From Myrica gale (Eukaryota > Streptophyta > Magnoliopsida > Fagales > Myricaceae), in the NCBI GenBank assembly GCA_963930655.1, contig OZ005608.1, forward strand, positions 1,302,001-1,366,000: a stretch of 64,000 nt of DNA, given 5' to 3'. Numbering within the stretch: the first letter of the stretch is position 1; each line of letters starts with the position of its first letter. The notes under the pieces were generated by a model. The model had not been told where the DNA came from and made no database searches. It saw only the letters and a list, made by a program, of their open reading frames with translations. Of this stretch, positions 27,891-41,800 are shown piece by piece. The translations under genes and the position numbers were made by a program.

Positions 27891-28003
27891 TGTTAACTTT
27901 TCCATGTTTCTTCTGTTCTCTTATTTTTTTCGTTTATTGGAATATTAGGTATACACCTTTCAATGACCAAAAAAAAGGGCACTTGTTGATCACTAGATAG
28001 TGT
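27891..28003 (-). repeat. dispersed repeat, copy 2 (inverse of 21681-21793)
   Basis: Inverted partner of the 113-base block at 21681. The two copies lie 6.1 kb apart. The block starts near GTTAACTTTTCCATG and ends at TTGTTGATCACTAGATAGTG as read on plus. Confidence 0.8.
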
Positions 28004-28519
28004 GTTTTGGTGATTATAGGTAATATTGAATATTTTTAAAATAAAGCTCACATGCATATATACGTACAGAAGCAACTCATTTTAAAATCTTAATAGGTAA
28101 AGATATTAATAGGTCTTCTCACTATCTAAAGATTTTGTGTTCATGCTTTGACCAAAAATGTTAACTTTTAATTAAAAGAACAAGCTTAGAAAAATAATAA
28201 TAAAAAGGAAAACTTTTCACTTGTTAGATAAACTGTACCCAAACGCTCTCAGTTGAAATCCCATTATTATCCAAGTCATTGATTTATGCAAAAAAAAAAA
28301 TCTAGAGAAGATCTCCTGAAAAATCAATCCATTGAAGAACTTTCCCCGGTGGGTTGGTCTGAATTTTTCTGGAAACGGAAATTGCAATTTTGTCTCTAGG
28401 CCCAATATATTTTAAGGTGGTCATAGCCATAGATATATGGGGCCAACTGGATGAACCATCTTGGGCCATAATTGAAGCAAAGGTGCGTCAACTCTGAGTC
28501 TAGTCTTGCACTGGGCTTA

Positions 28520-28697
28520 GGCTCGGTTTGTTTTATACAATTTTACGCATTCTAAAATTTTAACATAATAAAATATTACAATATAATATTTTTCCTCATC
28601 AAATAATTAATTTTTATTAAAAAAATATAAAAAATTATCTCTCTCTTTATTTTTTCACTAAACTCAATACCTAAAATTTTACTTCTCAAACACAACC
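28520..28697. mobile_element. Tourist-like MITE with TTA duplication
   Basis: The ends are GGCTCGGTTTG on the left and GGTTGTGTTTG on the minus strand at the right. TTA flanks both sides (28517-28519, 28698-28700). At 178 bases it has no coding capacity. The ends and the inner AAAATTTTA motif resemble those of the Harbinger element at 8630. Confidence 0.88.
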
Positions 28698-29557
28698 TTA
28701 GTGGCCCTTATGAATTATGATGCATGCAATAATATCTCATAATAGTATAGTTCCTACACAATTAGGACTTCGACACATGTTGGGCCGACCGAACAAGTTT
28801 TTGTTTTTGTTTTGTTTGTTGGCCCTAAGAAAAAACCAGACCTTAAACCCTCAACTCTTGAGAAATCCCCCTAGTGTTCAAAGTCTTTCCCCCGATTCCT
28901 CGGACCAATTGTACAAAATGTACAATATAAATGATTCTTTTGAGGAAACGAGGGGAGAAACTTTTGACTGCGATTGTAGATGCTGTGGCGGGTTGTGCCA
29001 TACCTGACTACAGAACTATATATCTATACGTTCTCCTCCTTTTGCTGGTTGTCTGTGGAAGACGTTGCTTTTATGTGCCTTTAGTTGTTCGTGGCCTAAC
29101 AAGTCAGGGGAAGTATCAAATAAGTGAGTTTCCAGGACTGGATGAAGGGAGGAATTACTATATTCTGCAATTATCTAGAATAATTACATAATATGAGAAT
29201 TAAAATGATTGTAAGAAAATATGATATGGGAGAATTAAGACTTTTTACAATTCTATATCAGAATTATACTATACAATTTTAAAAAAAATAGATACAACAA
29301 GTTAATAATACAGTTATTTAATATTGTCAGTATAAAATGTTAGACAAAATGAAACTTAATAAGTGTAGTTATTATATGAGAAATGTTTGGTACTCTTTCT
29401 AGATTATTTCGAGTTTATTCTGAGTAGAATCAAATAGTTTTAGATTATTTTAAAAGTGAATCCTACACCCTCAAAAAAATAATGAAATGTCAAATCTTTT
29501 TCAAAAGATACTGAGAACAAGACAAATCATTTATCTTATTATATCTATCTGTATAAT

Positions 29558-29747
29558 GTATGTTTGAGCCCTAATAATTTAGGCCCAAAAATTTAGGTTT
29601 AATAATAAAAAATTCACAACATAATTTTTTATTATTATAATATTTATTAAAAAATTTATCTCTTAACTTTTTCACCAACTCTCGTAACATATTTTTATTT
29701 TATAATATTTCTTAAATCTACCCAAAATTTTCACTCATAAACATACC
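29558..29747. mobile_element. MITE candidate, TIR GTATGTTTGAG
   Basis: The left end reads GTATGTTTGAG and the right end, reversed, GGTATGTTTATGAG. TATAAT lies directly on both sides (29552-29557, 29748-29753). It is AT-rich and non-coding. It probably belongs to the same broad group as the Tourist-like MITEs, but the duplication length does not fit a 3-bp target. Confidence 0.5.
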
Positions 29748-29753
29748 TATAAT

Positions 29754-31054
29754 TTGAGTAAAGAATTATAAAAAAAAATCTTTCTCCCACGTGTACGATG
29801 TGAGATATTTCCCTCCGAGATTCTCAAAGCATGGGCCCTTGGTCTACGCACAGGCCTTCAACGGTTCTGGGAGAAAGGAAGACAGACTTATACTAGTCAC
29901 GGGGTCAGCGACATTCGGAGAAGACTGTCCTTTTCAGCTCAGGCTCTGCGGCGGAATTGGCGGACTTTTACGTAAAAAACAAAAGAAGATCTGACGAGGG
30001 TAATGTATTATTGAATAGATACCCCCCACCCATACCCATAGTGGCTTGCACCCACAGTATATATTCCATACAACTTGCAGCTACTTTTTTTTTTCTTTTT
30101 CATCATTTTAAAAATTTATTTTGTCTATCTAGCTACAGGGCAATGCAGTAATACATCCTTTATAAGTTATTTATATTTCAAATATTTTTTAATTGGGTTA
30201 ATCAGTAATACAGATTCCAGAAAGCAATTTGAGATGAAAATCAAGAAACAAATCAGAGTAAAAACAAAAAAGAGAAATCGATGAACGGTGCATTTTGATC
30301 TGGTTCTTTTTCTAAAAAAATTAACTAGTGCTATTGCTAAAAAAAGAAAGAATTCTTTTATGAAAACTCCTGTATTGATGATTGTTACTCGTTAGTACCT
30401 AAATTTAAAAGTTTTACTAATTAAAAATGAAAGTTCCTTAGGAATCTTCACTCTCTGAAAAGAAGAAAAAAGAAAACCCATGAAGAAGAAAAAAGAAAGC
30501 CCATGAAATGAATTAGCAAAATCACGACAAACAAGTTTGTGATTAATTTTGGTTGGAATTTTGCGCTCGCCATCACCTTCTAAAGGATTCAACCAGTAAA
30601 TTTAGTAGGTAGTTGTTCTGATCAATGTTTTGTGCTACAAATCTATAAATTCCATATAAATGGAAAGATTCAAATAATGCTACAAGCCCATTTTCATTTA
30701 GATGTGATATTTAGCAATTCCCTGCCAAGATTCCACTATGCAAGCCGAGCTAAATCTCTACCGAGAATCTCTCTCTTAAGTCTCAACTGACCAGAAAAAT
30801 TCTTAAACGTCGGACTTATATTAGATATATTTGTTTCACTGTCAGACAAAGACGTTAATTTAAAAACATTCCAAATCTAAAACCCTCTCCGGTCTTGCAC
30901 AGTTCACACCTTCCTAGCTTCTACTCTACTACACACTCCACTGAACTAACCCTCGCTCTGTCTCTCTGTCTCTGTCTTTCCTCTCTCTCGCGCTCTGCGT
31001 GTCTAAATTCTTTTGCTTACGAAGCTGGAGACTTGAGAGAGTAAAGGTGTGTAA
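29754..31054. other. intergenic and CTL1 upstream region
   Basis: No gene recognised. From about 30950 to 31010 a CT-rich run (CTCTGTCTCTCTGTCTCTGT) precedes the CTL1 start and is probably its 5' leader. An open frame at 29791-29994 has no recognisable features. Confidence 0.4.
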
Positions 31055-34000
31055 ATGAGGGGTCCTTTGGGAGCAGTGATAGGGAGGTACCCATCAAGTG
31101 ATGGGAACGCCCAAATGGGTGGGATCATAAGGCACAACAGGAAATGCAGAGACGTTGTCTTTCTTCTGATCTTTATAGCCTTCTGGGTTGCTATGATTGT
31201 TAACTCCAGCTTTGGGTTCTACCAAGGAAACCCATTAAGGTAAAGTATCTAATACCACCCAATCTATCTAGTTTTTCAGTCCTCAAACGTCCTCAAACGA
31301 GTCTTCTTCATTTCGGCAACATTTTTTCTGCGTGGTGTTTCGGGCAACATTGAGAATCCCTCTAATGGTTTCCTTTACTGGCTCTTATCTGTGGTACTTT
31401 TTTTATGGGTTTCTGGACAATGAAATGGAATCATTGGTAGTTCTACTTACTTTTATTATATTTTGTTATATTTAATCTTCTGGTCTATTTATTCTCTCTC
31501 TCTCTCACCCCCCCCCGGTTACGTCGAGAGCGTTTTGCGTACTTGGATTTCCTTGAATATTGGGTCCGAGTCAACTTATTTAAAGATTGCGCTATGCACA
31601 ATTCAGTTGCTTCAGAGGGAAGGAATATGCTCAGCGGTAGGGACATCCTCTTGGGCTCTACGTACCAGGTTCGAGTTTCAGGGTGTGTGATGGATTTTCT
31701 TGCGGCTGGCCGAGTTCTTGACTTATCTGCTCCCTGTGAGGGGTCGGTCCTGCCGTGATTTGTACTTCAGAGTTGGACCAAATGGGTCCGGCTTTGAGGG
31801 ATTTTCACGTAATCAAAAAAAGAAAGTGTCCTCTTTTTTAACTTAGTGCTGATCCATACATTTCTACGTGTGGGTTCTTGGGAGATGGCTTCTGATAGGT
31901 CATTGGCCTTGTTAGCTATTGAAGGCTTTATATTAAAGTAGAAGTTGGTTTTGTTCCAATGTTATTTCAATAATAAACACGGGGCTATAAATGGTCCGAA
32001 TACTGAAAATCAATTCTGTCAGTAATTAGAAGTGGCTTTACGCACATTTTGGACATTATTCCTTTTTTTGTTTCAATTTTGAATGATTTTTTATGGCTTA
32101 CCAGGCTTACATATGGGCTGGACTATAAAGGAAACGTGTGTGGTGACAAGAACTCAAAACCTGGCCTTCGTGAATTGGAACTTAGATATTGGTTAAATCC
32201 TAATCAGGTTTATCAAAGTGGTTTGAAAAGCAGCCAATTTAAGCTGGCCAATGCGAGGACTATATGCTTATTGGATTGCCCTATCCCATCTGAAGATTCA
32301 CTAAATTGGGTCTGTGATTATCCAGATGGAGATATCCATCTCTCAATGGATGATTGGATTGATCGGAATTATGATTATTATGAGTTCCTGACACCAGATA
32401 TGAGAAACTCCTCTCTTCAACTTCAGGGCCCATGTTACCCTGTAATATTTCCAAGTGTAAATGGTATGTGTACTTACTTCTGTCCTGATGCGTCATGTGT
32501 TCCGTTTCTTATTTAATGTATTGCATTAATAATTTATGATTCAGTGTGTGTGTGTGCTGTGTGCATGCATTTGCAGTTGCTATACTGGTGTCAATGAGAT
32601 AAGACTTAAGAAGCTCATGGAAATATTTTGCCAACTCTACTCTTTGGTTTATGTAATATATATATATATATAAGCTTACTTTTGTCCTGATGCTATTATG
32701 TGTTCCATTTCTTGTTTAATGTGTGTATATCATGGTTAATCGTATATGATTCAATAGTGCATATGCATGCATGCATTTGTGATGTTGGTTGCAAAACTGT
32801 TGCCACTGAGATGAGACTTAAGAAGCTCATGGAAATATTTTGACTAATCTACAATTTTGGTTGATGCATGTGTGTGTGCATGTGTGTGTGTATAGACACA
32901 TGCAGGCATACGCATGTATGTGTGCATGTACATATCTTATCTCATACTTTATGTCACAAAGTTGGCACTTTTTGTTCTTTTTCACAGTTTATTGGAGCTG
33001 CCAGTTTATTGCTCGTGCATCAAACATGTCTTTGAGGCATTGGCAGCAGATGGGTGGTGTGAACATCAACGAGGATATCCTTATAGACAAATCCATTCAC
33101 CGGTCCATCAATTCTCGGTCATCTACCTTAAAGGTTGAGAACCTTTGTCTCAAGTAGTCCTTCTTAATAACAGTTGTGGCACTGTCATGGAAAGTTTATA
33201 GGTTTACAGCTACATAGCTTTTTGCACTATACTCCTGTTTTGAAATTGGTATGTTATTTTTGATAAAGTAAATCCTTCTATGGTTTTTTCCATTTGATGA
33301 CATCTATACTTTGTGGGGTGACTGTTGATGCCTGTTTTCCTGCTTACTTTTTGTGGGTGACGTCTATACTTTTTGTATCTGTATATTTTCTGTCTCTTGG
33401 GGGTTTAATTTTTTCTCCTTTAAGTACATTGTCCTTATTTAAAAAAAAAATGTTTTTGCTCTCCCTACAATTCATATTGGTATTTTTTGGTGGCCCCTTA
33501 TTGATTTTAAGATGGTCACAGCCTGTGGCTATGGTGCTAGAAGCATCTTCGATTCATAACACTCATCAAGCCAATCCATTCAATAAGAATCTCTGCTGAA
33601 TGCTTCCTTCTCCAGAGAGGCTGAGCAGTTAATGCTCTTTTGTAAATTGGTTGGTCGTTCAATGGAGAGCATTAGCTTATTCCTCACCTCTCAACTTTCT
33701 TGTTAAAAGGTCAACCTTAATTCTCCCATGATTCCTTTATGTTTTACATTCAAAAATGTATTTTGGTTGGGCATTCATGCCTATTCTGCATCATAGAATG
33801 CAAACTGATCAGTTAGGAACTTTCTGCAGAGATACATGGCTGATATTGGAAAGGCATGGCCAGTGTTGATTGTTTGTGGGGGAATCTTGCCATTGTTTCT
33901 ATCAGTGATTTGGCTCCTGATGATTCGTCATTTTGTTGCTGCGATGCCTTGGATAACTGTTGTTGTCTTTAATGTTCTCATAGTAGCAGTGACAATGTTT

Positions 34001-37000
34001 TACTACTTAAAAGGTCAGGAGACGAGCTTTTATTTTTTTGTTGAATTTAAGACTTAGTATTATGTGGGTGTGAAAGTTTAATTCATTGAGTGTTATTTGA
34101 ATTCGTTACATAACTTGTTTAACAATGCGTTGCAAACTCTCTGTGGTCTCATATGGCTCAAAGCTATCAGTCATTATTAAAGTCCATATGAAGCATATAC
34201 AAAAAAGAATTACAACCCGATTCCCTTGATTCTAAACCCTGACATCGGGTGCTTGCATAATAACTCTGACAGTTGGAATTTACCAGAGGCTTCTATACCG
34301 TTAGAGATAAATTTCAGATCTTTGATACTTCTTTTGAGACGCAAGCATATAGGAATGGCAGGGTCAAGTTGTGTACTTCATTTTCTTGTATAATCGTAAA
34401 TGAGGTATTTATTCACTAATATAATGCTGAAGTAATTTTCTTCCTTGCTACTAGCTGGATGGATAGGAAACGATGCTGTCTCCCCTGTCATTGGTGGGCA
34501 TGATCCATACCTCCGCATATTCGGAAGGGTTTGTATCATCATAAATTGAACTCTTGATATTGGAGCTCTCTCTCTATATGTAGTTCTGACTTCCTCGTCA
34601 GTGTTCATCTTTCAGGAGATCAATCATCTTCGTGCTGCAGCGGTTCTAATGACGGTTATTATGGTTGTTGCCATTTTTACATCAATTGTCATTGTCCGCC
34701 GCATCATTATGGCAACATCTGTCCTGAAGGCAAGTCTTATGTCTAAATTAGAATGTGAAATTTAACAATAAGTTATTTTTCCAGAACGATAGAGGCCTTT
34801 CAATGTCTTTGCACAATGATAAGGTTTATTTAGTGCACAAATAAATACCCAGGGAGGCTGGTCCAAGGAATTTTGTGGAAATGAAGAGATACAAGGAAGG
34901 GATCCAAGTGATTCAAACAATAAGAAGCTCCAAACTTTGACTTAGGCGAAGATCTGTTCACTTTGGAATTGGGCCCCCCTTCCCGCCTATGCGCCTTTAT
35001 TATGAATACAATGAACATATTGCACTTTAGTTAATGGAGTTATTATGAATCAATTCATATTAAACACTTAATGGGTACAATGCAGACATAGCATGGTGAA
35101 GAAACATGGTCCCGATAATAAAAGTGCAGCTCTTGGATCATGGTGGCTGCTAGTTTTTAATGCCTCAAAGGGTCGCTTATCTGCCCCATCTTTTATGTGC
35201 ACCTTAGAAATGTGACTTTTCTAATACTTTAGGTTGGATGCCTCTCATACCAGGACTTCTGCTAAGATATGTCTTAATCATTTCAATAACTTGATAAAAC
35301 ATGTCAGGGTGTCAGGAGTCCATGTGAAGCAGGATTGAGCTGAATCACTTCAATAGAAGTGTCCACTAAATCATGCTGAAGGTGAAGCATTGTGATACAA
35401 CGACGTTCATGATAGGGGATCAAGGATGAAAAAAAACAATAAATTGATTGGATATTTTGATGCTGAAATTCCAAGTGTTAGATTTGATGTTGAAGGAGAG
35501 ACTTCTTTTAAATGTGCACTTCCCATTGTTGGGCTCAAATACCTAATACTTTCTCTTAATCAGCCACCTGTTTAGGTCTATGACCTATATTATCCCAGGT
35601 GCTGAAGCTTTTATTTGTTTCCGGAGTTAATCAATCACTTGCATTTCTTTCGACATTTATGCAGGTTGCTGCAAAGGTCATAGGAGAAGTTCAAGCGCTC
35701 ATAATTTTTCCAATCATACCATACTCTGTCCTTGCAATATTTTACATGTTCTGGTTGTCAGCTGCTCTCCATATGTTCAGCTCTGGTCAAGTCGTCCAGA
35801 ATAATTGCAACACCAACTGCTGTGCTTATGATCTTGTGTCAAAAAGGGTGAACTGTGATCATTGCTGCGGCTATAGTATTCATTACACTCCTCATATAGG
35901 AGTAGCCATCCTTTTCCACCTATTTGGGTGTTACTGGGCTACGCAATTTTTAATCGCATGCTCATCCACAGTAATTGCAGGTTCTGTTGCTTCTTATTAT
36001 TGGGCTCGTGGTGAAACATCAGTAAGTTAGTAAGCCATATGGACAGTTTACACCATAATGGGAGATATTTGGTGTTTTTTTTAATTCTGCTCTTTGTAAG
36101 TGTAGAAATAACTCTCTTGAATGTTATTCCAAGAATGGAAATACTTCCAACAAGAGAGAGACTTTTGATTACAATGTGGAATGCTGTGTTTGATTAAACT
36201 GGATTATCCTATGGCATTTTGCTAGTTTAACAAATTCAGAAGTAAGATGTGATATTCTCTAGTTCTCGCATGTGTTTGTTATCCCTAAAGCTAACATTGT
36301 TAGATCCCCTGGATTATGCAAGAGTTTGGGCTCCAAGCGTTTAGAGAATGGATTCCTGTGTAAAACTATAAAGCACCTAGTTTATTTATTCAGGAATATC
36401 TCTGTGTTTCAAAACATTGTTTACAAAACAACTAACTTTAAACAAGATAGACTATTTTCTTAAACTCATGTTTTGTAATTTCCAAGTAGTAGAAGATAAA
36501 GATTCTTTGATAATCTGCAAGTCTCCTTTATAATTACTTATTGCCCTTGCAGATGCAGCAAGAAATTCCATTTCTTCCAGTTTTTTCCTCCATGAAGCGG
36601 CTTACGCGGTACAGTCTTGGGTCTGTTGCTCTTGGCTCCCTGGTCGTATCATTTGTGGAATCAATCCGGTTTTTGCTCGAATCAATTCGTCGCAGACTGA
36701 AAGTTGCTAGTATCACACCTGATAGCTGGATAGGAAAAGTGGCATTCCATTCGTCTCGGGGTTGCCTCAGGGGCATTGAGTGGACAATCAAGTCTGTGAA
36801 CCGCAATGCCTACATTATGGTAAATTTAGAAAACATTTGTTTCAAGGAAGGTTGTATATGCAGGCATTCATTCATTTAAGGTGGTTCATCTACTAAGTAG
36901 TTGCTGTTTTATAACAAGAGGAGCACACTGGCTGGAATATTAGTGGTATGGAAGGAAAGTAACATGCATTCTCTACTACTCTTATCTAGGTGATGGGCAT

Positions 37001-38232
37001 GCTAAGAGGCGTTGGTCCCATGATACCAAGTGGGAGACAATTGCTAAAAAGATATATGATCTGAAAAAGAAAGTGATGGCATACAAAACAAAAAAAAATA
37101 GAAAAAGGGAAAAAGGATGCATTTTCAAGTTTGTTATCACTTATCACAATGTTATCATATTTGCTGAAGTATGCCAACTCTGAATAGTAAAAATGCAGTT
37201 TTATTTTCTCTTCTTTTTTAACCTTCTGTTGGGGCAAATTTTCTTTCCTCACATTTGCAAGATTTCTGCCCCTAGTAGTCGTGCGGGTGGTTGAGTATGA
37301 TCATGGACCTGCATTCAAGTTGCCAATGATTTTAGCAAGGCAGAAAATAGAAGTAAACAATAAGAAATAAGTGATGAAAAGAAAATGAAAAAAGATGGAA
37401 TAGAGAAGAGTCAAGGAAAATGTGAAGCTTGAATGTAATGAACATTGTCCATTTCACTTGTTACTTGTGGCACCACATGGCTGCCAATTCTCATTTCATA
37501 AACTTCATCTTTGTCCTAATTGAAGAATTTTCTCTACTGTTGGGTGTACGTACACATTCCAGGTCACTGTTTACAAACTAATAAATGCTCAAGGCTTGAT
37601 GCTTCTGGTTCTCAAACATCTGCCTTGGTTTCTTGAATGTCTTCTTGTCCTCTTGCAGATTGCTATCACAGGTAAAAGTTTCTGTAAGGCTTCTGCAATT
37701 GCAACGGAATTGATCCTCAACAACATCCTTCGAATAGGGAGGGTGAATGTGATTGGAGATGTTATTCTATTTCTTGGAAAATTGTGTGTAAGCCTTTCGA
37801 GTGCTCTTTTTGCCTTCCTCATGTTGGATTCCCACAAATACAGATCTTCCCATAACAGGATCGCTTCCCCGCTGTTTCCTGCATTGGTATGTTTCTCTCT
37901 TCCCTCCTCCCTCCCGGCGCCACCCCCCCCCCCCCAAACAAACAAAAAACACATTTTGTTCGTCCTAATCATATACATGAATTCTAAATGGCTCTTGCAG
38001 AATTTGCTGAATGTAATTTGCCTATATGTGTATGCAGGTTTGCTGGGGACTTGGTTATGTTGTCGCGACACTTTTCTTTGCTGTGGTGGAGATGTCAATT
38101 GATACCATCATTCTTTCATACTGCCAGGATTCAGAAGAGCACCAAGGGACAGCCCAATATGCGCCTCCCCTTCTGATTGAAACTCTGAATGACCAAAACG
38201 AGATGCAGAGATTCACACAAGGACCTCATTAA
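31055..38232 (+). CDS. CTL1: Choline transporter-like protein CTL1/CHER1 (SLC44 family)
   Basis: Ten exons: 31055-31239, 32105-32463, 32988-33133, 33830-34013, 34455-34528, 34616-34729, 35665-36021, 36553-36819, 37659-37886, 38038-38232; total 2109 bases, 702 residues, close to Arabidopsis CHER1 as remembered. The N-terminus MRGPLGAVIGRY, the loop ARTICLLDCP, the Cys-rich NCCAYDLV/CDHCCGYS segment and the C-terminal half (IAITGKSF, NVIGDVILFLGKL) are typical. SLC44 proteins have about ten membrane spans; clear hydrophobic segments start with VVFLLIFIAFWVAMIV. In Arabidopsis the protein moves choline and controls sieve-plate pore and plasmodesma formation and ion homeostasis via vesicle traffic. 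Intron 6 begins with GC (CTGAAG then GCAAGT). Intron 1 holds a SINE, intron 2 a tandem duplication. No frame breaks. Confidence 0.96.
31621..31826 (+). mobile_element. tRNA-derived SINE in CTL1 intron 1
   Basis: Starts with a box A-like GCTCAGCGGTAGGG and a box B-like GGTTCGAGTTT and ends in an A-rich tail. The middle (TTGACTTATCTGCTCCCTG, GTCCGGCTTTG) matches the SINE at 16696-16893. A target duplication was not found, so this copy is older or its ends are slightly off. Confidence 0.8.
32467..32868 (+). repeat. tandem duplication in CTL1 intron 2
   Basis: Two copies of about 200 bases run head to tail. Both contain ACTTNTGTCCTGATG, a TG-rich run with GCATGCATTTG, and AGACTTAAGAAGCTCATGGAA. 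An AT dinucleotide run (near 32657-32672) sits at the junction. It is not part of the mRNA. Confidence 0.8.
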
Positions 38233-38835
38233 AAGATCCCAATGTATAATTCTCCTTCCGCATTAGAATCTTTATATGTTACGAATACAAGGTGTTCTTA
38301 TCCCTTCCCTTTCGCCGTGAATTTTGAGTCTCTCCCTGTATATGCTAGAGGACAACGATTGAGAAAAGTCAATGGATCCGAATGCATGAGACTGATGGAA
38401 GATAGGGTTGTGTGAATCGTATAGAAGGAGATGCAACCTTATAATAGCGTTTTTACCACTAAACACCTGTTAGAAGAGGATTGGATGGGCCATGATGAGT
38501 GTTCTCTTATAAAAAGTGGGGTTTCTGTAGTAATTCCTTTGAGCTAGATGATGAATATGGGTCTTGTTCCCTTATGGATCCATAGACTCGAATTTATGAA
38601 TCCTCGTCTAACTATTAGTTAATGCTAACAATACATAGAAAAATAATGATAATCTTCAACAATCCAATTTCACCAGTTTAGTAGATCGTAGATAACATCT
38701 TGCTGACATGGCAGTTTTAACACGACACGCACAAAAAGCACAGTATTCTAACCAGTATCAGCTTGTCTCCACATTCTTCTCGCAAAAGTTCAGCTGCAAA
38801 CTGTGAGATACATATTTCCAGAAGCTTTACAATGA
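38233..38835. other. tail-to-tail spacer of CTL1 and SDE5-like gene
   Basis: CTL1 (+) and the SDE5-like gene (-) converge here. No gene or clear terminator structure was seen; 3' UTRs of both should lie within. Confidence 0.5.
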
Positions 38836-41800
38836 TTAGACCCCCCCCCCCCATGTGAGGCCAAGTTCTTTTACCCCTTTTTTTGAAAAACTCAAATTTT
38901 TTGCGTTTATCATGCGAACTTGGATCATAATTGCCCGACCATCTGCCTCCTCGGTCCATTTTATGGATTCCTTCTTCAGTTGCTTTAAAATCTGGAATAT
39001 AAAAAATTAAATCAATCGAGTTAGAATTAGTTTACATGGGCTTGATAATTTACCAGTCGTCTCCGAGCCCCATTCGGAGTATCTTCATCAGTGGTCCCCA
39101 CTATGATCCTAAGGTACCTAAAATCTGATAGAAGAGCAAAAATAAAAAGTCACTTCCTCCCCATTTTGTGTTTTTACTTTGGTATGCAAAAGACTTAAAA
39201 AAGCTCTTCGACCAAAGGACTTACTGGCACAACCTAAAGCGAGTCATCGACTCTCAGATATAAAGAACAATGGAACCTACCTGGGAGGCCAGAAAGAGAG
39301 GTTAAATGAAGCCTCAATAGATTTAGAGCTTCCTTAGGTTCAAGGTCATGCAAGTCAAGAGACACTACATCATCTGAGCTGTTGAAATGAAACTTGTGAT
39401 ATGATTTATAAAGCAATAAACAGAACATGTTGAGCAGATTTCTCGTCCGCTTCTCGTGCCTTTCTGTTAAAAAAATGTCCCTAGAAGTTTCATACAATAA
39501 GTAGCTATAAAATAAATGTCATAAGGATTCATGAATATATACTAATATGGCCAATGATGTAAATTGCTCGAGCTAAGGATGCCACATCCCGGGGACAGAT
39601 ATCACCTCCACTACACAACTTACAGAAATCCACCATTTACCAACAGAAAAAATAGTTTATGCTTCAAGTATATAACCATAATGCATAGATAGATTAAGAT
39701 TTCGAGAATAAGTTTCTTAAGTCAATTGCCAACATGATGAGAGCTTCAATCTGCAACCTCATATAACTTCTGAAACCTTGTGCCCATGACTAATCATTAC
39801 TGACTACATCCACGAGTTTGATAATCTCAGCACGATTGTTTCTAGACAGGACCTAATGGAATGGGACCCATCATAACGAACTTTTTAATTGCAACAAGAA
39901 CTTGTCATTTCAACATGGATCTAAGATATTTCATTGAAATATTGATTAGAAGGTTTATTTGTGCGTTGATCTAATTCTTCAAGGAGAATGATTTCAATTA
40001 ACTTCTTGATCGCTAACCCCTTCCCAGGTTGCAGATTTGTTGTTTTGTTAATCTGTGAGTCTCATGAATTTCCAGGCTGAACAAAAAATGTAAACAAGTT
40101 TAACAGAAAAAGAAATTTAGTAGATAAAAGTTGCAGTTTCAATTTCATAGTCTCAAGAAAGATACAATGCCAAAGTCTGTACTGGACAAAACAAGAACCA
40201 AGAAGCAGTTGGACATAGTAAATACAAGAGTTCTTTAACAACTTCAGGAGAGCTGAAATTCTGTAAAAGATTCTGAGAAATTTAAAAGAGGAACCTAATT
40301 TACAGGAGTTTAAAAGAGAAAAGAAAAGTTTTAAATAACATGGCACGAAACCAGAGGTTGATATTGGGGGGAAGGCGTTAAAGGGGGTTTACCCCACAAT
40401 CGTGGAGTAATGCAGCCCTCCAAATTTGAATAACTCAAAAACAGGTGAGAATTAAATGGCAACCATTTTTGCCTCTAAGCATCAATATCACTGACCTAAA
40501 ATGAAAATACTGTACCTCGCTACAAGTTTGTTTGCCCGTGCATATTCACCCTTAACGAATGCATTGACAGCCTGTGCAGCAATTGAATGGTTAATAGCTT
40601 ACGTCCGATGGTGATTGGAATGACAAACATCACAGGAACTTGCAAACCCAGAAAATTGCACATCAAACTTAATTTCAGAAGGAAGAAATTTATAGCCATG
40701 CTATACAAGAAGAGAAATTGTCCAACAAGTAATGGTGTCTCTATCATATCCCCCTACTCCTAAGAGCAACATGACCCTTGCCATATCATGTTATGAACAT
40801 TGCATGCACATTTTCCAAGAGCAAAAGAAGAATAAAACTAAAAAGGAGGAACTTACTGCTAGGTAGTATTCTTTCATTGCAATCCAATATTCCTTCACAG
40901 CTTTACGTAGGTTTGAGTGTTAAAATTTTGGGGAGGTTAAAATTTCAGAGTATTGGATTTGGTGAAAAAGTGAAGAGAGATGATTTTTAATATTTATTAT
41001 AGTGAAAAGTAATGATGTGATGGGGGAGAGAGAGATTATATTGTAATTTTTTATTGTGTTAAAATTTTAGGAAGTGTTAAATTTTACACTTCAAACGCAC
41101 CCGTAGGACCTCATGGCTATTCTCCTCATCTTCTTCTATTAGAAGAAGAATATTTGTGCCACATAAGCAGCATCACAAAAGTGACTTGAACAAGATGTTA
41201 CAGAGGAAAGAAGAGCAATAAATATCAGAAAAAATTAGAACAAGATGAGTACTGGATCCTTGAAATGTGATGGGTTGGCCCCTAAATTATCATATTGGAC
41301 GAAGACAACTGGCCAAAACCAAGACAGTACAATATCGATTTAGACACATTTAAACCAGCAAAAAAAAGAAGCAAACATCAGATGGAGGATACGTGAGGGA
41401 TATAATTTTTAGACAAGTACATGGAAGTGGAATGATTTGAGGAGGCTGATTCACCCCAAGAAAGTTATCATCGACTTGGTCAAGAAGAATGCTATCCTCA
41501 AGGTCAAGTTATTGTCTGAAGAATGTGTTATAAGAAATGCATTGGATGAGGACATAGTACAAGTAGCATACATACAACAACTAACATTGTTCTAACATTT
41601 GAATCTGAAGTATTACACTATGACTAGCATGATTCTGACATCTGTATCTGAAACATTACACAATGACAACTAGCTTTCAAGCATTTTACATTGGAATGTT
41701 GTCTTTCCGATCAAGTTAATTGATGTGTATATGTGTTATTGAATTCCATTCCAAAAATCACGGAATGTAATACGGTTAAATAAGCTGCATAGTTAAGAGT

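Noticed and set aside
29791..29994. 67-residue open frame in a GC-richer island upstream of CTL1
   Set aside because: No motif, splice continuation or family resemblance; kept only as part of the intergenic entry.
37589..38098. 169-residue open frame antisense to CTL1 exon 9 and intron 9
   Set aside because: It mirrors conserved CTL1 coding sequence and a poly(C) run in the intron; no domain is recognisable.
41454..41600. 49-codon open frame HPKKVIIDLVKKN with no stop
   Set aside because: It is short and could not be linked to any exon or family; it may be an old fragment.
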